A stretch of 12,711 nt of DNA, taken from Bacteroidales bacterium. GTDB lineage: Bacteria > Bacteroidota > Bacteroidia > Bacteroidales > VadinHA17. Position numbers and translations under genes: made by a program. The DNA lies in assembly GCA_030692905.1 (NCBI GenBank), contig JAUYBT010000046.1, positions 1 through 12,711 of the forward strand, in the 5' to 3' direction. Every line of letters starts with the position of its first letter. Position 1 is the first letter of the stretch. A model generated the notes under the pieces. The model did not search any database. It had not been told where the DNA came from and worked only from the letters and a program-made list of their open reading frames with translations. Below are positions 1 to 7,532 of the stretch, piece after piece.

Positions 1-77
1 CCTTCATCATTAAGTAATATTGTGATTTTCGCATGACCTTCTAATCTTGTTGCCGGATGTATTACTATTTTTTTCAT
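1..77 (-). CDS. mvhA: [NiFe]-hydrogenase large subunit, N-terminal fragment (MvhA-like), cut by window edge
   Basis: Only the first 25 codons are inside the window. The peptide starts MKKIVIHPATRLEGHAKITI, which matches the conserved N-terminus of [NiFe]-hydrogenase large subunits (the hP.TR.EGHAKI signature). This subunit carries the Ni-Fe site that splits or makes H2. The ATG at 77-75 has a strong GGAGG at 90-86 upstream. The gene follows mvhG by 18 bases, the usual small-then-large order for MvhGA. The nickel-binding cysteines lie outside the window, so integrity cannot be judged. The family call is firm; assignment to the Mvh (F420-non-reducing, group 3c) type rests on the neighbours mvhG, mvhD and hdrA. 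Confidence 0.88.
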   Translation of the reverse strand, partial: MKKIVIHPATRLEGHAKITILLNDE

Positions 78-95
78 ATATTTATCCTCCTTTTA

Positions 96-1040
96 TTAAT
101 TTCTCTTTGGTATTGGTCTCAATCTTCCTTGTGCACCAACATATCTGTAAAATGTTGCGGCTCTATCAGGAATTTCCTGTGCATTTAGTCCGATTGAAGA
201 GATTGCTCCCATCATATCAACCATTGGATTTGCATCTTTTCTTATAGGTCCGAAACAGCCTCTGCAGGGCATTAATCCCTTAATACATCTTGGAATATGA
301 GGCTGTTCTTCGCCGCTTGTCATGTAGCAACCTGTTTTTGTGACAGGTCCTAAACACAAAAATCCTTTTTCCATAAAGCATCTCGAACCAACCAATTCTT
401 CTTTTTCTAAATCAAGCATACTTTCAAGTGGTCTTTTAATTGAAACAAGCGCCTTCTTTTCTCTTTTTACGGGACAGTCATCACAAACACTTCTTTCAGG
501 CAGTGCAAATGGTTTTCCTTCAAGAAGTGAAATCAGCGCCTGTGCAACAATCTGCGGGGCTGAAGGACATCCCGGAAGATAAACATCAACCTTCACTACT
601 TCGTCAACAGCATATACTCTGTCAAGCAGTGGTGGGATATCCTGATTTGGCGTGTCGGCACTGTCTGTTGAAACAGATCCTCTGTAAACTTTGTCATATA
701 GTTCCTGTAACGGAAACTGATTTGCCAATGCAGGTATTCCACCAAAGCAAGCACAACTTCCCAAGGCAATCAATGTTTTACACTTATTTCTCATCTCAGT
801 AGTAATTTCTTTATGTTCTTCATTTCTTATACCGCCTGAGATTATTCCGACATCTGCCTCCGGAATTTCCAGTTTGTCTTTTTCTCCTGTTTGTCCAAAA
901 TATTTATGGTCTGCCAAAACAGGAATGTGAACAAACTCCAGTTTTGGTAATAAATCAAGCAGCGGCTCACCGATGTCAAGAATTGTTACTTCACATCCGC
1001 CACAACATGCTAACCATTCTTCTGCAATTTTAACTGACAT
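96..1040 (-). CDS. mvhG: [NiFe]-hydrogenase small subunit, MvhG type
   Basis: 314-residue electron-transfer subunit of a soluble [NiFe] hydrogenase. It would carry electrons from the Ni-Fe site in MvhA through iron-sulfur clusters to MvhD. The N-terminus has the proximal-cluster motif CCGGC (C13, C16), with further ligands around C96 (GSCACFGG) and C158 (LPGCPS). A second cysteine set, C186, C189, C221, C229, C238, C252, C259 and C262, is enough for two more [4Fe-4S] clusters, giving the three expected in this family. There is no twin-arginine signal or membrane anchor, so it should be cytoplasmic. The ATG has an AAGGAGGGG Shine-Dalgarno 7-8 bases upstream. It lies 18 bases before mvhA and 31 bases after a 64-residue ORF. 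The length is normal for the family. The other reading, a FrhG-type F420-reducing subunit, is less likely because the cluster has hdrA and mvhD and no frhB. Confidence 0.94.
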   Translation of the reverse strand: MSVKIAEEWLACCGGCEVTILDIGEPLLDLLPKLEFVHIPVLADHKYFGQTGEKDKLEIPEADVGIISGGIRNEEHKEITTEMRNKCKTLIALGSCACFGGIPALANQFPLQELYDKVYRGSVSTDSADTPNQDIPPLLDRVYAVDEVVKVDVYLPGCPSAPQIVAQALISLLEGKPFALPERSVCDDCPVKREKKALVSIKRPLESMLDLEKEELVGSRCFMEKGFLCLGPVTKTGCYMTSGEEQPHIPRCIKGLMPCRGCFGPIRKDANPMVDMMGAISSIGLNAQEIPDRAATFYRYVGAQGRLRPIPKRN

Positions 1041-1071
1041 AATTTCCCCTCCTTAATTTTTAATTAGTTTT

Positions 1072-1266
1072 TTATTGTTTTTCTATGACAATTTCAGTAA
1101 CTACTCTCCGTGTAAACAGAAAATATTTCTCTTCTTCTTGAACTATGCGGGTTTCAAAATTATTTTTTTCATATTCTGCTTTAATGTTAATTGCGTCGGA
1201 CTCACTTATGTATGTTCTACCATCCCACATAAACTTTTTTTCATCAAAAAATTTTACATTATCCAT
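1072..1266 (-). CDS. small uncharacterised protein between mvhD and mvhG
   Basis: 64 codons on the operon strand; I do not recognise the family. The protein is highly charged, with no cysteine, no signal peptide and no membrane segment. It starts MDNVKFFDEKKFMWDGRTYI, continues with a helix-like charged stretch (KAEYEKNNFETRIVQEEE) and ends in a strand-like RRVVTEIVIE. That order fits a small mixed alpha/beta fold and does not look like a random frame. The start is ATG at 1266 with only a weak CGGGA just upstream; a second ATG at 1230 has no better site. It sits 119 bases after mvhD and 31 bases before the strong mvhG ribosome site, so it should be co-transcribed with the hydrogenase genes. 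A role in assembly or in the MvhD-MvhG interface is guessed from position only. Confidence 0.65.
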   Translation of the reverse strand: MDNVKFFDEKKFMWDGRTYISESDAINIKAEYEKNNFETRIVQEEEKYFLFTRRVVTEIVIEKQ

Positions 1267-1300
1267 ATTCCCGTTTTATATATTAATTTTTTTTGTAAAA

Positions 1301-1313
1301 ATAAATCATTTAT
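1301..1313. repeat. 13-bp AT-rich palindrome in the mvhD-to-small-ORF spacer
   Basis: The sequence ATAAATCATTTAT is a perfect inverted repeat of two 6-base arms around one central base. It lies in the 119-base very AT-rich gap (1267-1385) between mvhD and the 64-residue ORF, the longest non-coding gap inside this operon. It might be an operator or just a chance palindrome in AT-rich DNA. I see no convincing terminator hairpin and no well-spaced -35/-10 pair in this gap. Confidence 0.25.
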
Positions 1314-1385
1314 AACATTTGTGCATTTTTTCTATATTAAATAAAATATTTTTCAAAAAAATCTATGCTGCTTTCATTATGGTGG

Positions 1386-1802
1386 CTAAACCTTATACGG
1401 GCTAGGTCCTATCTTTTTTATCTCTTCCGTAAAGTCCTTCATTACTTGGGCAAATCTTGGACCTTCTGATGCGGATATCCATTCTATTCTAAATCTCTCA
1501 TCCTCAATACCAAAATCCTGTAGCATAAGCTTAATTGCTTCTGCTCTGCTTTGTGCCTTTAAATTTCCTTCCAGGTAATGACAATCCCCTATGTGACATC
1601 CACAGATAATAACACCATCAGCGCCTTTTGTTAAAGCATCAATTACCAGGTTTGGATGAACCATACCAGAACACATAACACGGATTATACGGACGTTTGT
1701 AGGATATTGTAATCTTGAAATACCTGCAAGGTCAGCGCCTGCATACGAACACCAGTTACAACAAAATGATAGAATTATGGGGTCAAAATTAGTATTTGTC
1801 AT
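1386..1802 (-). CDS. mvhD: F420-non-reducing hydrogenase iron-sulfur subunit D (MvhD)
   Basis: 138-residue [2Fe-2S] adapter that passes electrons from the MvhGA hydrogenase to HdrA in Hdr-Mvh complexes. The family pattern is clear: an N-terminal FCCNWCSYAGAD block (C14, C15, C18), RVMCSGMV (C44), and CGCHIGDCHY (C67, C69, C74). Length is normal for stand-alone MvhD. The start ATG at 1802 has a perfect AGGAGG at 1813-1808, which begins inside the upstream hdrA stop codon, so translation of the two is probably coupled. Placement directly after an HdrA-like protein matches the known physical partnership of MvhD with the HdrA C-terminal ferredoxin region. MvhD also occurs with formate dehydrogenases, but the downstream mvhG and mvhA settle the partner here. 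Confidence 0.95.
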   Translation of the reverse strand: MTNTNFDPIILSFCCNWCSYAGADLAGISRLQYPTNVRIIRVMCSGMVHPNLVIDALTKGADGVIICGCHIGDCHYLEGNLKAQSRAEAIKLMLQDFGIEDERFRIEWISASEGPRFAQVMKDFTEEIKKIGPSPYKV

Positions 1803-1813
1803 AGATTATCCTC

Positions 1814-4800
1814 CTATTCTACAGTTTGTAACGCTGCTGCAATTTGTGCAGCAATATGTTCTAATTTAAAATTCCTGACATAAATACCTTTCTTGGGACA
1901 AGTTGCCATACAAGTTCCGCATCCTTTACACTTTAGCTCATCTACTTCAACTGTTTTCTTAATAGAACCTTCTCTCATATATTCAAACAATGTTAATGCT
2001 TTATATGGACATGGGTCAATACAGTAAGCACATCCGTCACAATTTTCATCTACAACATTAGAAATCACAGCCGCAAGTTCAATTTCTTCTTTAGAAATTA
2101 TTGTACTTGCCCTTGAAGAAGCAGCTAAAGCCTGTGCAATGCTTTCATCAACTGTTTTCGGAAAGTGAGCAAGACCGCACAGGAAAACACCGTCGGTAGC
2201 AAAGTCAACAGGACGAAGTTTCATATGTGCTTCTAAAAAGAAACCATCACTTGTTAATGGCACTTTGAGTTTCTGGGCAAGGTCTTTAGCATCGTCTCTG
2301 GGAATGACTCCAGTTGACAGGATTAAAAGATCTGTTTTAATATTTACTTTGGCATTCAGAACAGGATCATACACAGATACTTTTAATTGTCCATTAATTT
2401 TTTCTACCTCAGGTTTTTTATCTGCATCATACGCAATAAACCGAACATCTTTTTCTCTTGCCTTAGTATAATATCCTTCATTAAATCCGTATGTTCGTAT
2501 ATCCCGGTAAAGGATAAACAAATTAGTGTCAGGACTTTTCTCTTTAATCATTAAAGCATTTTTGATTGCCTGTTGACAGCAAATCCGACTGCAATATGGT
2601 CGCTTTTCATCGCGTGAACCGACACACTGAATCATAACTACTGTTTGTTGTTTATGGTTTGTAGTTTGAAGGTATCCATTTGCGAGTTTTTCTTCTAATT
2701 CTGTCTGTGTTATTACATTTTTATCCTGACCATACAAATATTCAGTCGGCTTATAATCCTCTGCACCAGTAGCCACAATAACAACACCGTGATTAACTGT
2801 GTGAACATTATCATCGGACTTAAATTCTGTTGAGAAATTACCAACCGAACCATCAATCTTAACTATTTGTGAATTAGTATAAATATGAATTTTAGGGTGA
2901 TGTTTGACCTTATTAATCAATGAATTTAATTTTTTTTGAGGGTCATCTCCATTTAACATGAATTTCACTTTCATAAAATTACCTCCCAGAGTATCTCTTT
3001 TTTCAAGCAGATAAACTTCAAAAGACTGTTCCGCTAAATTAAGCGCTGATGTAATGCCCGATACGCCACCGCCAATTACAAGAGCATCTCTGCTAATTTT
3101 AACTTTCCTGTTATAAAGTGGTTCAAGGAAGCGTGCTTTTGCTACCGCCATCCTGACAAGATCTTTTGCTTTTTGTAAGGCGAGCTTAGGTTCGTGCATG
3201 TGAACCCATGTACACTGATCCCTGATATTAGCCATCTCAAAGAGGTATGGATTAAGCCCTGCCTCCTGAATAATGCTCTGGAACAAAGGTTCATGAGTTC
3301 TTGGTGTACAGGAAGCGACAATAACACGGTTTAGATTATGTTCTTTAATAGCTTGTTTGATTTTCTCTCCTGACTCGGCAGAGCAAGTGTAAAGATTATC
3401 TTCTGCATAAACCACATCAGGCAGGGTCCGGGCATACTCAACTACTTCAGGAACGTTTATTACTCCACCAATATTTTTCCCGCAATGGCAGACAAAAATT
3501 CCCACTCTTGGCTCTTCTCCTGTAATATCTTTTTCGGGTGGATACACTTTTTTTTTCACCAGCTTGCCTTTTTCAGTAAAAAGGAGCGAAAGTGTCCTGG
3601 CGGCAGCAGCGCTCCCTTGCATGACGCTTTCAGGAATATCTTTTGGTTCAGTAAACACACCTGTAACAAAAACACCTTCTTTTGGAGAATCAACAGGAGC
3701 AAATGAACTGGTTTCACAGAAATCATATTTATTTAATTCAAGACTAAACTCTTCGGCAAGTTTCTTAGCCTGGCCTGGGGCAGTCAAACCGGTTGACAGG
3801 ATTACCAATTCATATTCTCCGGATAATTTCCTGTCATTTTCAGTCAGATAATCAATAATGAGATTATTTGTTTCGGGTATTTCTTTGATGGAAAGTGGGC
3901 GACATCGTATATAATTTACACCGAGCTTTTGCGCTCTTATATAGTACTCTTCAAAACCTTTGCTAAATGCACGCATATCCATATAGAATATATCACATTT
4001 TAATTTCTCACCCTCATGCTCTTTAGCAATGATTGCCTCTTTTGTTGCATACATACAGCAGACAGCAGAACAATAGTCTCTTTCATAGTCGCGTGAACCA
4101 ACACATTGAATCCATGCAATTTTCTCCGGATCGGTTTTATCGGAAGGTCTTAAAATTTTTCCCTGAAATGGTCCGGAAGCTGAAAGGATTCTTTCAAACT
4201 CAAGTGCTGTTATAACATTTTTGAATTTTCCATAACCATAATCTGGTTTTAATTCAGGATTAAAGGGATTATATCCTGGTGAGAGAATTACTGCTCCGAC
4301 ATTCAATTCGGATTTTTGTTCTTTTTGTTCATAATCAATTGCTTTTGCTTCACAAACCACCTTACAAATACCACAAACATCATAATTTAAGTGGAGACAG
4401 GTGTTATTATCAATAGCAGGTTTATTAGGAATTGCCTGTGGATATAAAACAGAAACAGGTTTTCGTTCATTTAATCCCATATTGAATGAATCCGGAATAG
4501 ATATTGGTATTGTATCAATTGTGAAGGATTGCACTTTTTTACCTACAGGACAGATAAAATTACAGGCACCACATGTCCAGCACATCACATTATGCTTGCC
4601 GTATGGAGTTTCCTGTTTCCTTCTTGAGCCTCGGCCTGTAAATCCGATTGCGCTTCTGCCCATTCTCTCTTCACACATACGAACACAAAGTCCGCAAAGG
4701 AAACAATCTTCATATTTCTTCTTAATTCTCGGTTCTTTAACACCGTATTCAGCAGCAATATTTATTATCGCCTCTGAATCAGGACATCTTGCAAGAAGCA

Positions 4801-5074
4801 GCTCAGCAACAACTTTTCTCGCTCTGAATATCCTTTCAGTATTAGTAAATACATTTATTCCATTAATAATAGGATAAGAACAGGAAGCCTGTAATGATGA
4901 ATCTCTTCCCGGAACCTGAACCTCCACAACGCAGAGTCTGCAGGCACCGTAAGGCATAAGAGCTTTGTGGTAACATAAAGTCGGGACTTTGATTCCAAGG
5001 CTCTCAATTGCCGGCAAAAGATATGTTCCTTCTTCAACTTCAATTTTCTGATTATTTATTATAAGAGTTACCAT
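1814..5074 (-). CDS. hdrA: NuoG-like ferredoxin arm fused to HdrA C-half and a second HdrA (iron-sulfur flavoprotein)
   Basis: 1086 residues, counted from the ATG at 5074. Domains in order: a [2Fe-2S] ferredoxin (C34, C45, C48, C65); two [4Fe-4S] sites of NuoG/HydA type (C124, C127, C130, C134 with CEERMGRSAIGFTGRG; C165, C168, C171, C175); then from about 190 the C-terminal half of HdrA, with a further cluster (C226, C234, C237, C241), the SPG flavin motif and the CVGSR...YCSAVCC signature (C324, C335, C339, C340). A second HdrA begins near 522 (FVCHCG), with GGGVSG at 668, a second CVGSR...YCSRICC (C817-C833) and two C-terminal [4Fe-4S] clusters (C1012-C1022; C1049-C1059). The first HdrA half has no GGGxxG Rossmann part of its own; the missing piece matches the N-terminus of the protein at 10212-11081. 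The second HdrA lacks the usual inserted ferredoxin. The NuoG His/Cys cluster is lost; only C97 remains. The likely role is FAD-based electron distribution between the NAD module and MvhDGA. Confidence 0.9.
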   Translation of the reverse strand: MVTLIINNQKIEVEEGTYLLPAIESLGIKVPTLCYHKALMPYGACRLCVVEVQVPGRDSSLQASCSYPIINGINVFTNTERIFRARKVVAELLLARCPDSEAIINIAAEYGVKEPRIKKKYEDCFLCGLCVRMCEERMGRSAIGFTGRGSRRKQETPYGKHNVMCWTCGACNFICPVGKKVQSFTIDTIPISIPDSFNMGLNERKPVSVLYPQAIPNKPAIDNNTCLHLNYDVCGICKVVCEAKAIDYEQKEQKSELNVGAVILSPGYNPFNPELKPDYGYGKFKNVITALEFERILSASGPFQGKILRPSDKTDPEKIAWIQCVGSRDYERDYCSAVCCMYATKEAIIAKEHEGEKLKCDIFYMDMRAFSKGFEEYYIRAQKLGVNYIRCRPLSIKEIPETNNLIIDYLTENDRKLSGEYELVILSTGLTAPGQAKKLAEEFSLELNKYDFCETSSFAPVDSPKEGVFVTGVFTEPKDIPESVMQGSAAAARTLSLLFTEKGKLVKKKVYPPEKDITGEEPRVGIFVCHCGKNIGGVINVPEVVEYARTLPDVVYAEDNLYTCSAESGEKIKQAIKEHNLNRVIVASCTPRTHEPLFQSIIQEAGLNPYLFEMANIRDQCTWVHMHEPKLALQKAKDLVRMAVAKARFLEPLYNRKVKISRDALVIGGGVSGITSALNLAEQSFEVYLLEKRDTLGGNFMKVKFMLNGDDPQKKLNSLINKVKHHPKIHIYTNSQIVKIDGSVGNFSTEFKSDDNVHTVNHGVVIVATGAEDYKPTEYLYGQDKNVITQTELEEKLANGYLQTTNHKQQTVVMIQCVGSRDEKRPYCSRICCQQAIKNALMIKEKSPDTNLFILYRDIRTYGFNEGYYTKAREKDVRFIAYDADKKPEVEKINGQLKVSVYDPVLNAKVNIKTDLLILSTGVIPRDDAKDLAQKLKVPLTSDGFFLEAHMKLRPVDFATDGVFLCGLAHFPKTVDESIAQALAASSRASTIISKEEIELAAVISNVVDENCDGCAYCIDPCPYKALTLFEYMREGSIKKTVEVDELKCKGCGTCMATCPKKGIYVRNFKLEHIAAQIAAALQTVE
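2641..2672. repeat. heptad repeat inside the hdrA coding region
   Basis: Four consecutive 7-base units of consensus NNGTTTR are visible on the plus strand: CTGTTTG, TTGTTTA, TGGTTTG and TAGTTTG, then AAGG. On the coding strand they give the low-complexity peptide QTTNHKQQT (about residues 802-811 of the 1086-residue protein). It sits just before the second conserved VVMIQCVGSR block, where the family normally has only a short linker. The same heptad type occurs in the spacer at 7590-7610. Confidence 0.6.
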
Positions 5075-5076
5075 TG

Positions 5077-5084
5077 CCCCCTCC
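5077..5084 (-). promoter_or_regulatory. ribosome binding site fixing the hdrA start
   Basis: GGAGGGGG lies five bases (core to ATG) upstream of the ATG at 5074-5072. A GTG at 5086 is in frame, but its initiation region would overlap this site, so the ATG is chosen and the protein is four residues shorter than the longest frame. Confidence 0.8.
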
Positions 5085-5089
5085 ACTGA

Positions 5090-5503
5090 TTATTTAATAT
5101 GATTAAAAGTTATATTTATTTCCGGATGAGTAATTTTCAAACATTTTATTGTTTCATTCAAATTTCCAAAGGGCTTTCTGTCTATATGCCCCAGTTTGAA
5201 AGTAGCTGTAATTTTTGTTCCTTTGCCAGGTTCGCTTTCAATTTTCATTGCTCCACCCGCTTCCTCTGCTGAGTGGGAAAGAAATGCCAAACCGAGCCCG
5301 ACTTTTTTACCCTTTTTAGTAGTAAAGAACGGATTCAGAGCATACTCTTTTGTTTTGTCATCCATACCCTCACCATCATCTTCTATCGTAAGAGTAAGCA
5401 AGTCGTTCTTCTTGTCCTCTATTATCATTATATTTATATTTTTTGCATTTGCTCTTATTGAATTTTCTGCGATATCAAGAATATGTAAGGAAATATCTTC
5501 CAT
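5090..5503 (-). CDS. stand-alone histidine-kinase-type ATPase domain protein
   Basis: 137 residues that are almost entirely one GHKL ATPase domain. The N box is around E13-N14 (DIAENSIRANA), the G1 box is DDGEGMD (42-48), an F box follows (NPFFTTK, 57-63), then G2 GLGLAF (69-74) and G3 GKGTKITATF (93-102). There is no sensor domain, no dimerisation/phosphoacceptor helix pair with the catalytic His, and no membrane segment, so it cannot work as an ordinary sensor kinase alone. It may phosphorylate a partner or only bind ATP. The start ATG is two bases after the stop of the PHP gene, and its stop is 15 bases before hdrA, so it sits inside the redox operon. Short HATPase proteins of this kind occur next to NAD-linked hydrogenase genes in Clostridia and Thermotogae (recalled, not checked). 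Confidence 0.85.
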   Translation of the reverse strand: MEDISLHILDIAENSIRANAKNINIMIIEDKKNDLLTLTIEDDGEGMDDKTKEYALNPFFTTKKGKKVGLGLAFLSHSAEEAGGAMKIESEPGKGTKITATFKLGHIDRKPFGNLNETIKCLKITHPEINITFNHIK

Positions 5504-5505
5504 TT

Positions 5506-6249
5506 TTAAATAATTACCTCTCTTCCATTTTCTTTACAGAGACACTTCCGGATTTCTTCAAATGTACTCTCCTTCATTAGAAAACAGGAGTAGCGTTTAC
5601 CAATATCATTAATCAAATGTGCATCAGATGAAGTGATAAATACAAAGTCCTTACCTGTGTTAATTTTGTCTCTTTTAGAAGGTTCTATTATCTCAAGCGC
5701 ATCGAGTTTAAGACCTTCAGGTATAAACCCCAGATTTGCAATGATGCTGAAACCTTCTCTGTCAATATGAGAGGCAATGGCAATACCATTAAATTTATGT
5801 ATTAAATCAACCACTTCCTCAACTGACATTTCTGTAGCACCTATAAGTAGCTTGTTATTAAAACCGAGAACCTCATCATTTTCATTGACAACTACCTGGA
5901 GACCGTATCGTTCTTCATCATTAACTCCATGTAAATTTGAGTAAACAGCCTCCTGCATGAAAAACAAGTCTCTTTCGTTTCCGAACAGACCAAGAATATG
6001 AACCTCTTCCCTTGATGTAATTTCAATACCTCCAATAGCCTTTATTCCTTCTATATTGGCAGATTTTTCCATTGCCGGAAAATTTTCTGCTGAGTTATGG
6101 TCGCATATTCCTATGATATCAAGCCCTTTCTTTTTTGCCTCCTTTATTATATTCCTTGGAGACATTTCCAAATCTGCACATGGAGAAAGACAGGTATGTA
6201 TATGCATGTCGGCTTTAAATTCTTTCATATCACCTGATTCCAATTTCAT
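5506..6249 (-). CDS. PHP-domain metal-dependent phosphoesterase
   Basis: 247 residues from the chosen ATG. The metal-binding residues of the PHP fold are visible in order: MHIHTCLSPC (H16, H18), ICDHNS (D50, H51), GGIEITS (E76), EVHILG (H84), IASHIDREG (H161) and SSDAH (D209, H211). This is the TrpH/YciV-like subgroup, whose known members hydrolyse phosphoesters such as 3',5'-bisnucleotides or short RNA ends; the substrate here is unknown. It is soluble. The start at 6249 overlaps the end of the upstream DRTGG gene and is preceded by AGGAAGG. A second ATG at 6228, right after that gene's stop and with a weaker AGGTG, would give a protein starting MKEFKADMHIHT, which is close to the usual family N-terminus, so the start is uncertain by seven codons. 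Confidence 0.88.
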   Translation of the reverse strand: MKLESGDMKEFKADMHIHTCLSPCADLEMSPRNIIKEAKKKGLDIIGICDHNSAENFPAMEKSANIEGIKAIGGIEITSREEVHILGLFGNERDLFFMQEAVYSNLHGVNDEERYGLQVVVNENDEVLGFNNKLLIGATEMSVEEVVDLIHKFNGIAIASHIDREGFSIIANLGFIPEGLKLDALEIIEPSKRDKINTGKDFVFITSSDAHLINDIGKRYSCFLMKESTFEEIRKCLCKENGREVII

Positions 6250-6565
6250 ATAACCTTCCTGCAACTTCGTAGGTTAATAAATTGCTGATCATTACAGGTA
6301 TTTTTTCTTCTTTCGCTTTCTTCAGCGTTTCTTCCTCCGGCTTTCTTCCATTAACGATTATTATTCCGGAAAGCTCCTTTGAACTTGCAACTGCTATGAT
6401 GTTTTGATGAATTTGTAAAGTAATCCATATATTTCCTTTTTTTGAATTTGCAAGGGCATCACTTAATAAATCCCCTGCATATCCTCCGGTTACTTCTATA
6501 TCAAGAAACTTTTCACCTGATATAACTTTTAAGCCTAATGTCTTTACAATATCTCTAATCTTCAT
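6230..6565 (-). CDS. DRTGG-domain protein (second copy, cysteine-free)
   Basis: 111 residues, essentially one DRTGG domain. The core is FLDIEVTGGYAGDLLSDAL (20-38), followed by NIWITLQ, a strand-helix stretch ending GIIIVNGRKP and a final helix with IPVMIS. DRTGG domains are small alpha/beta modules that often sit with CBS domains; their ligand is not well established. There are no cysteines, unlike the paralogue at 7594-7956. The ATG overlaps the stop of the CBS-HATPase gene by four bases (ATGA), so the pair is translationally coupled and probably works together. No enzyme motif is visible; a sensory or adapter role is inferred. Confidence 0.82.
   Translation of the reverse strand: MKIRDIVKTLGLKVISGEKFLDIEVTGGYAGDLLSDALANSKKGNIWITLQIHQNIIAVASSKELSGIIIVNGRKPEEETLKKAKEEKIPVMISNLLTYEVAGRLYEIGIR
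6254..6260 (-). promoter_or_regulatory. ribosome binding site of the PHP gene
   Basis: AGGAAGG lies four bases upstream of the ATG at 6249, inside the 3' end of the preceding DRTGG gene. It favours the 6249 start over the TTG at 6264. The competing ATG at 6228 has a weaker AGGTG. Confidence 0.5.
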
Positions 6566-7491
6566 TTTTTTTTAGTATATATAACAAAATTCAAATTTGT
6601 TCCTTCATTAACCTTACTTTCCAAAGTCATCTCATCTGAATAATTTTTAATATTTGGAAGCCCCATTCCTGCACCAAATCCCAATTCTCTGACCCAGTCG
6701 GGTGCAGTAGAATAACCCTGACGCATTGCTTTCTTTACATCAGGAATTCCCGGACCCGAATCAATTGCATTTACCATTATTTTATCCGGCTGGATCTTTG
6801 CCACAAGTTCTCCTTCAGGAGTGAAAATAACTATGTTCATCTCGGCTTCGAAAGTTGCAATTGCAACTCTTCTTATTGTTTCCGGCAAGAATCCCAATCT
6901 CAATAAACTCTTTCTAAGCTTACTGGTTTGTTCTCCTGCTTTTTTAAATTCACCTCCTTTTATACGGTATTTTAAAATCAGAGTAGAATTGTCCGAGATC
7001 ACATCTTCAAAAATATGACTTGCTCTGTATGTATGAATTTCTTCTTTCTGATAATCAATCTCAAGTTTTTTCAGCAAACCCTCTATGATATCCCCCTTTG
7101 TTATAATTCCAACAAGTTTCTTATTATCTCTGTCAACAACGGGGAATCGTCCATAGCCACTCTTCTCAAATTTACCTACCACCTGAACAATGGGCTCATC
7201 CGAATAAACTGTAACAACATTTTTTGTCATCCTGTTTTCAACTTTTCCATCAATTTCTCCACCTTCAAGAAGGCAAATTATAAAGTCTTCTATGGTTACT
7301 ATTCCAACCAACCTGTCATCAGCCACAACAGGTATTCCGGATATTTTATTATTTCTGAGAATCCTTCTTACATCTTTCATTGTACTATCCGGCTTCAAAG
7401 TAGTAACATTTTTACGCATTACCTGCTCTACTTTCAGCTCATAAGTCAGCTCCTGAGTCTTAGATGGTTTTTTATGATCTAATGTTTTCAT
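6562..7491 (-). CDS. CBS-CBS-HATPase regulatory protein (anti-sigma-factor kinase-like)
   Basis: 309 residues from the ATG at 7491. Two CBS domains come first (about 20-75, with SGIPVV and LVGIVTIEDF; about 84-142, with GRFPVV and LVGIITKGD), forming a likely adenine-nucleotide-binding Bateman module. A C-terminal GHKL ATPase follows: N box with EAEMN (215-219), G1 box DSGPGIPD (244-251) and G2 box GFGAGMGLPNIK (271-282). The ATPase resembles RsbW/SpoIIAB/RsbT switch proteins more than sensor kinases. CBS pairs often sense AMP, ATP or NAD-type ligands, so energy or redox sensing is a reasonable inference. A TTG at 7509 would add six residues; neither start has a clear Shine-Dalgarno. It lies after a repeat-rich spacer and before the second DRTGG gene, which it overlaps by four bases. 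Confidence 0.87.
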   Translation of the reverse strand: MKTLDHKKPSKTQELTYELKVEQVMRKNVTTLKPDSTMKDVRRILRNNKISGIPVVADDRLVGIVTIEDFIICLLEGGEIDGKVENRMTKNVVTVYSDEPIVQVVGKFEKSGYGRFPVVDRDNKKLVGIITKGDIIEGLLKKLEIDYQKEEIHTYRASHIFEDVISDNSTLILKYRIKGGEFKKAGEQTSKLRKSLLRLGFLPETIRRVAIATFEAEMNIVIFTPEGELVAKIQPDKIMVNAIDSGPGIPDVKKAMRQGYSTAPDWVRELGFGAGMGLPNIKNYSDEMTLESKVNEGTNLNFVIYTKKK

Positions 7492-7532
7492 ACATTGGAT
7501 TGTGCTCAAGTGTTCATGTTATAGTTTAAATG

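Noticed and set aside
1267..1385. Possible promoter or terminator in the mvhD-to-small-ORF gap
   Set aside because: TTGAAA and TATAGA-like hexamers exist but are only about 14 bases apart, as are other pairs in this AT-rich DNA. No GC stem followed by a T-run is present.
4401..4877. Open frame of 158 codons on the plus strand
   Set aside because: It is antisense to the ferredoxin arm of the HdrA fusion, with no recognisable motif and no ribosome site in an operon-like context.
7015..7482. Open frame of 155 codons on the plus strand
   Set aside because: It is antisense to the CBS domains; the composition looks like a reverse-complement shadow of a real gene.
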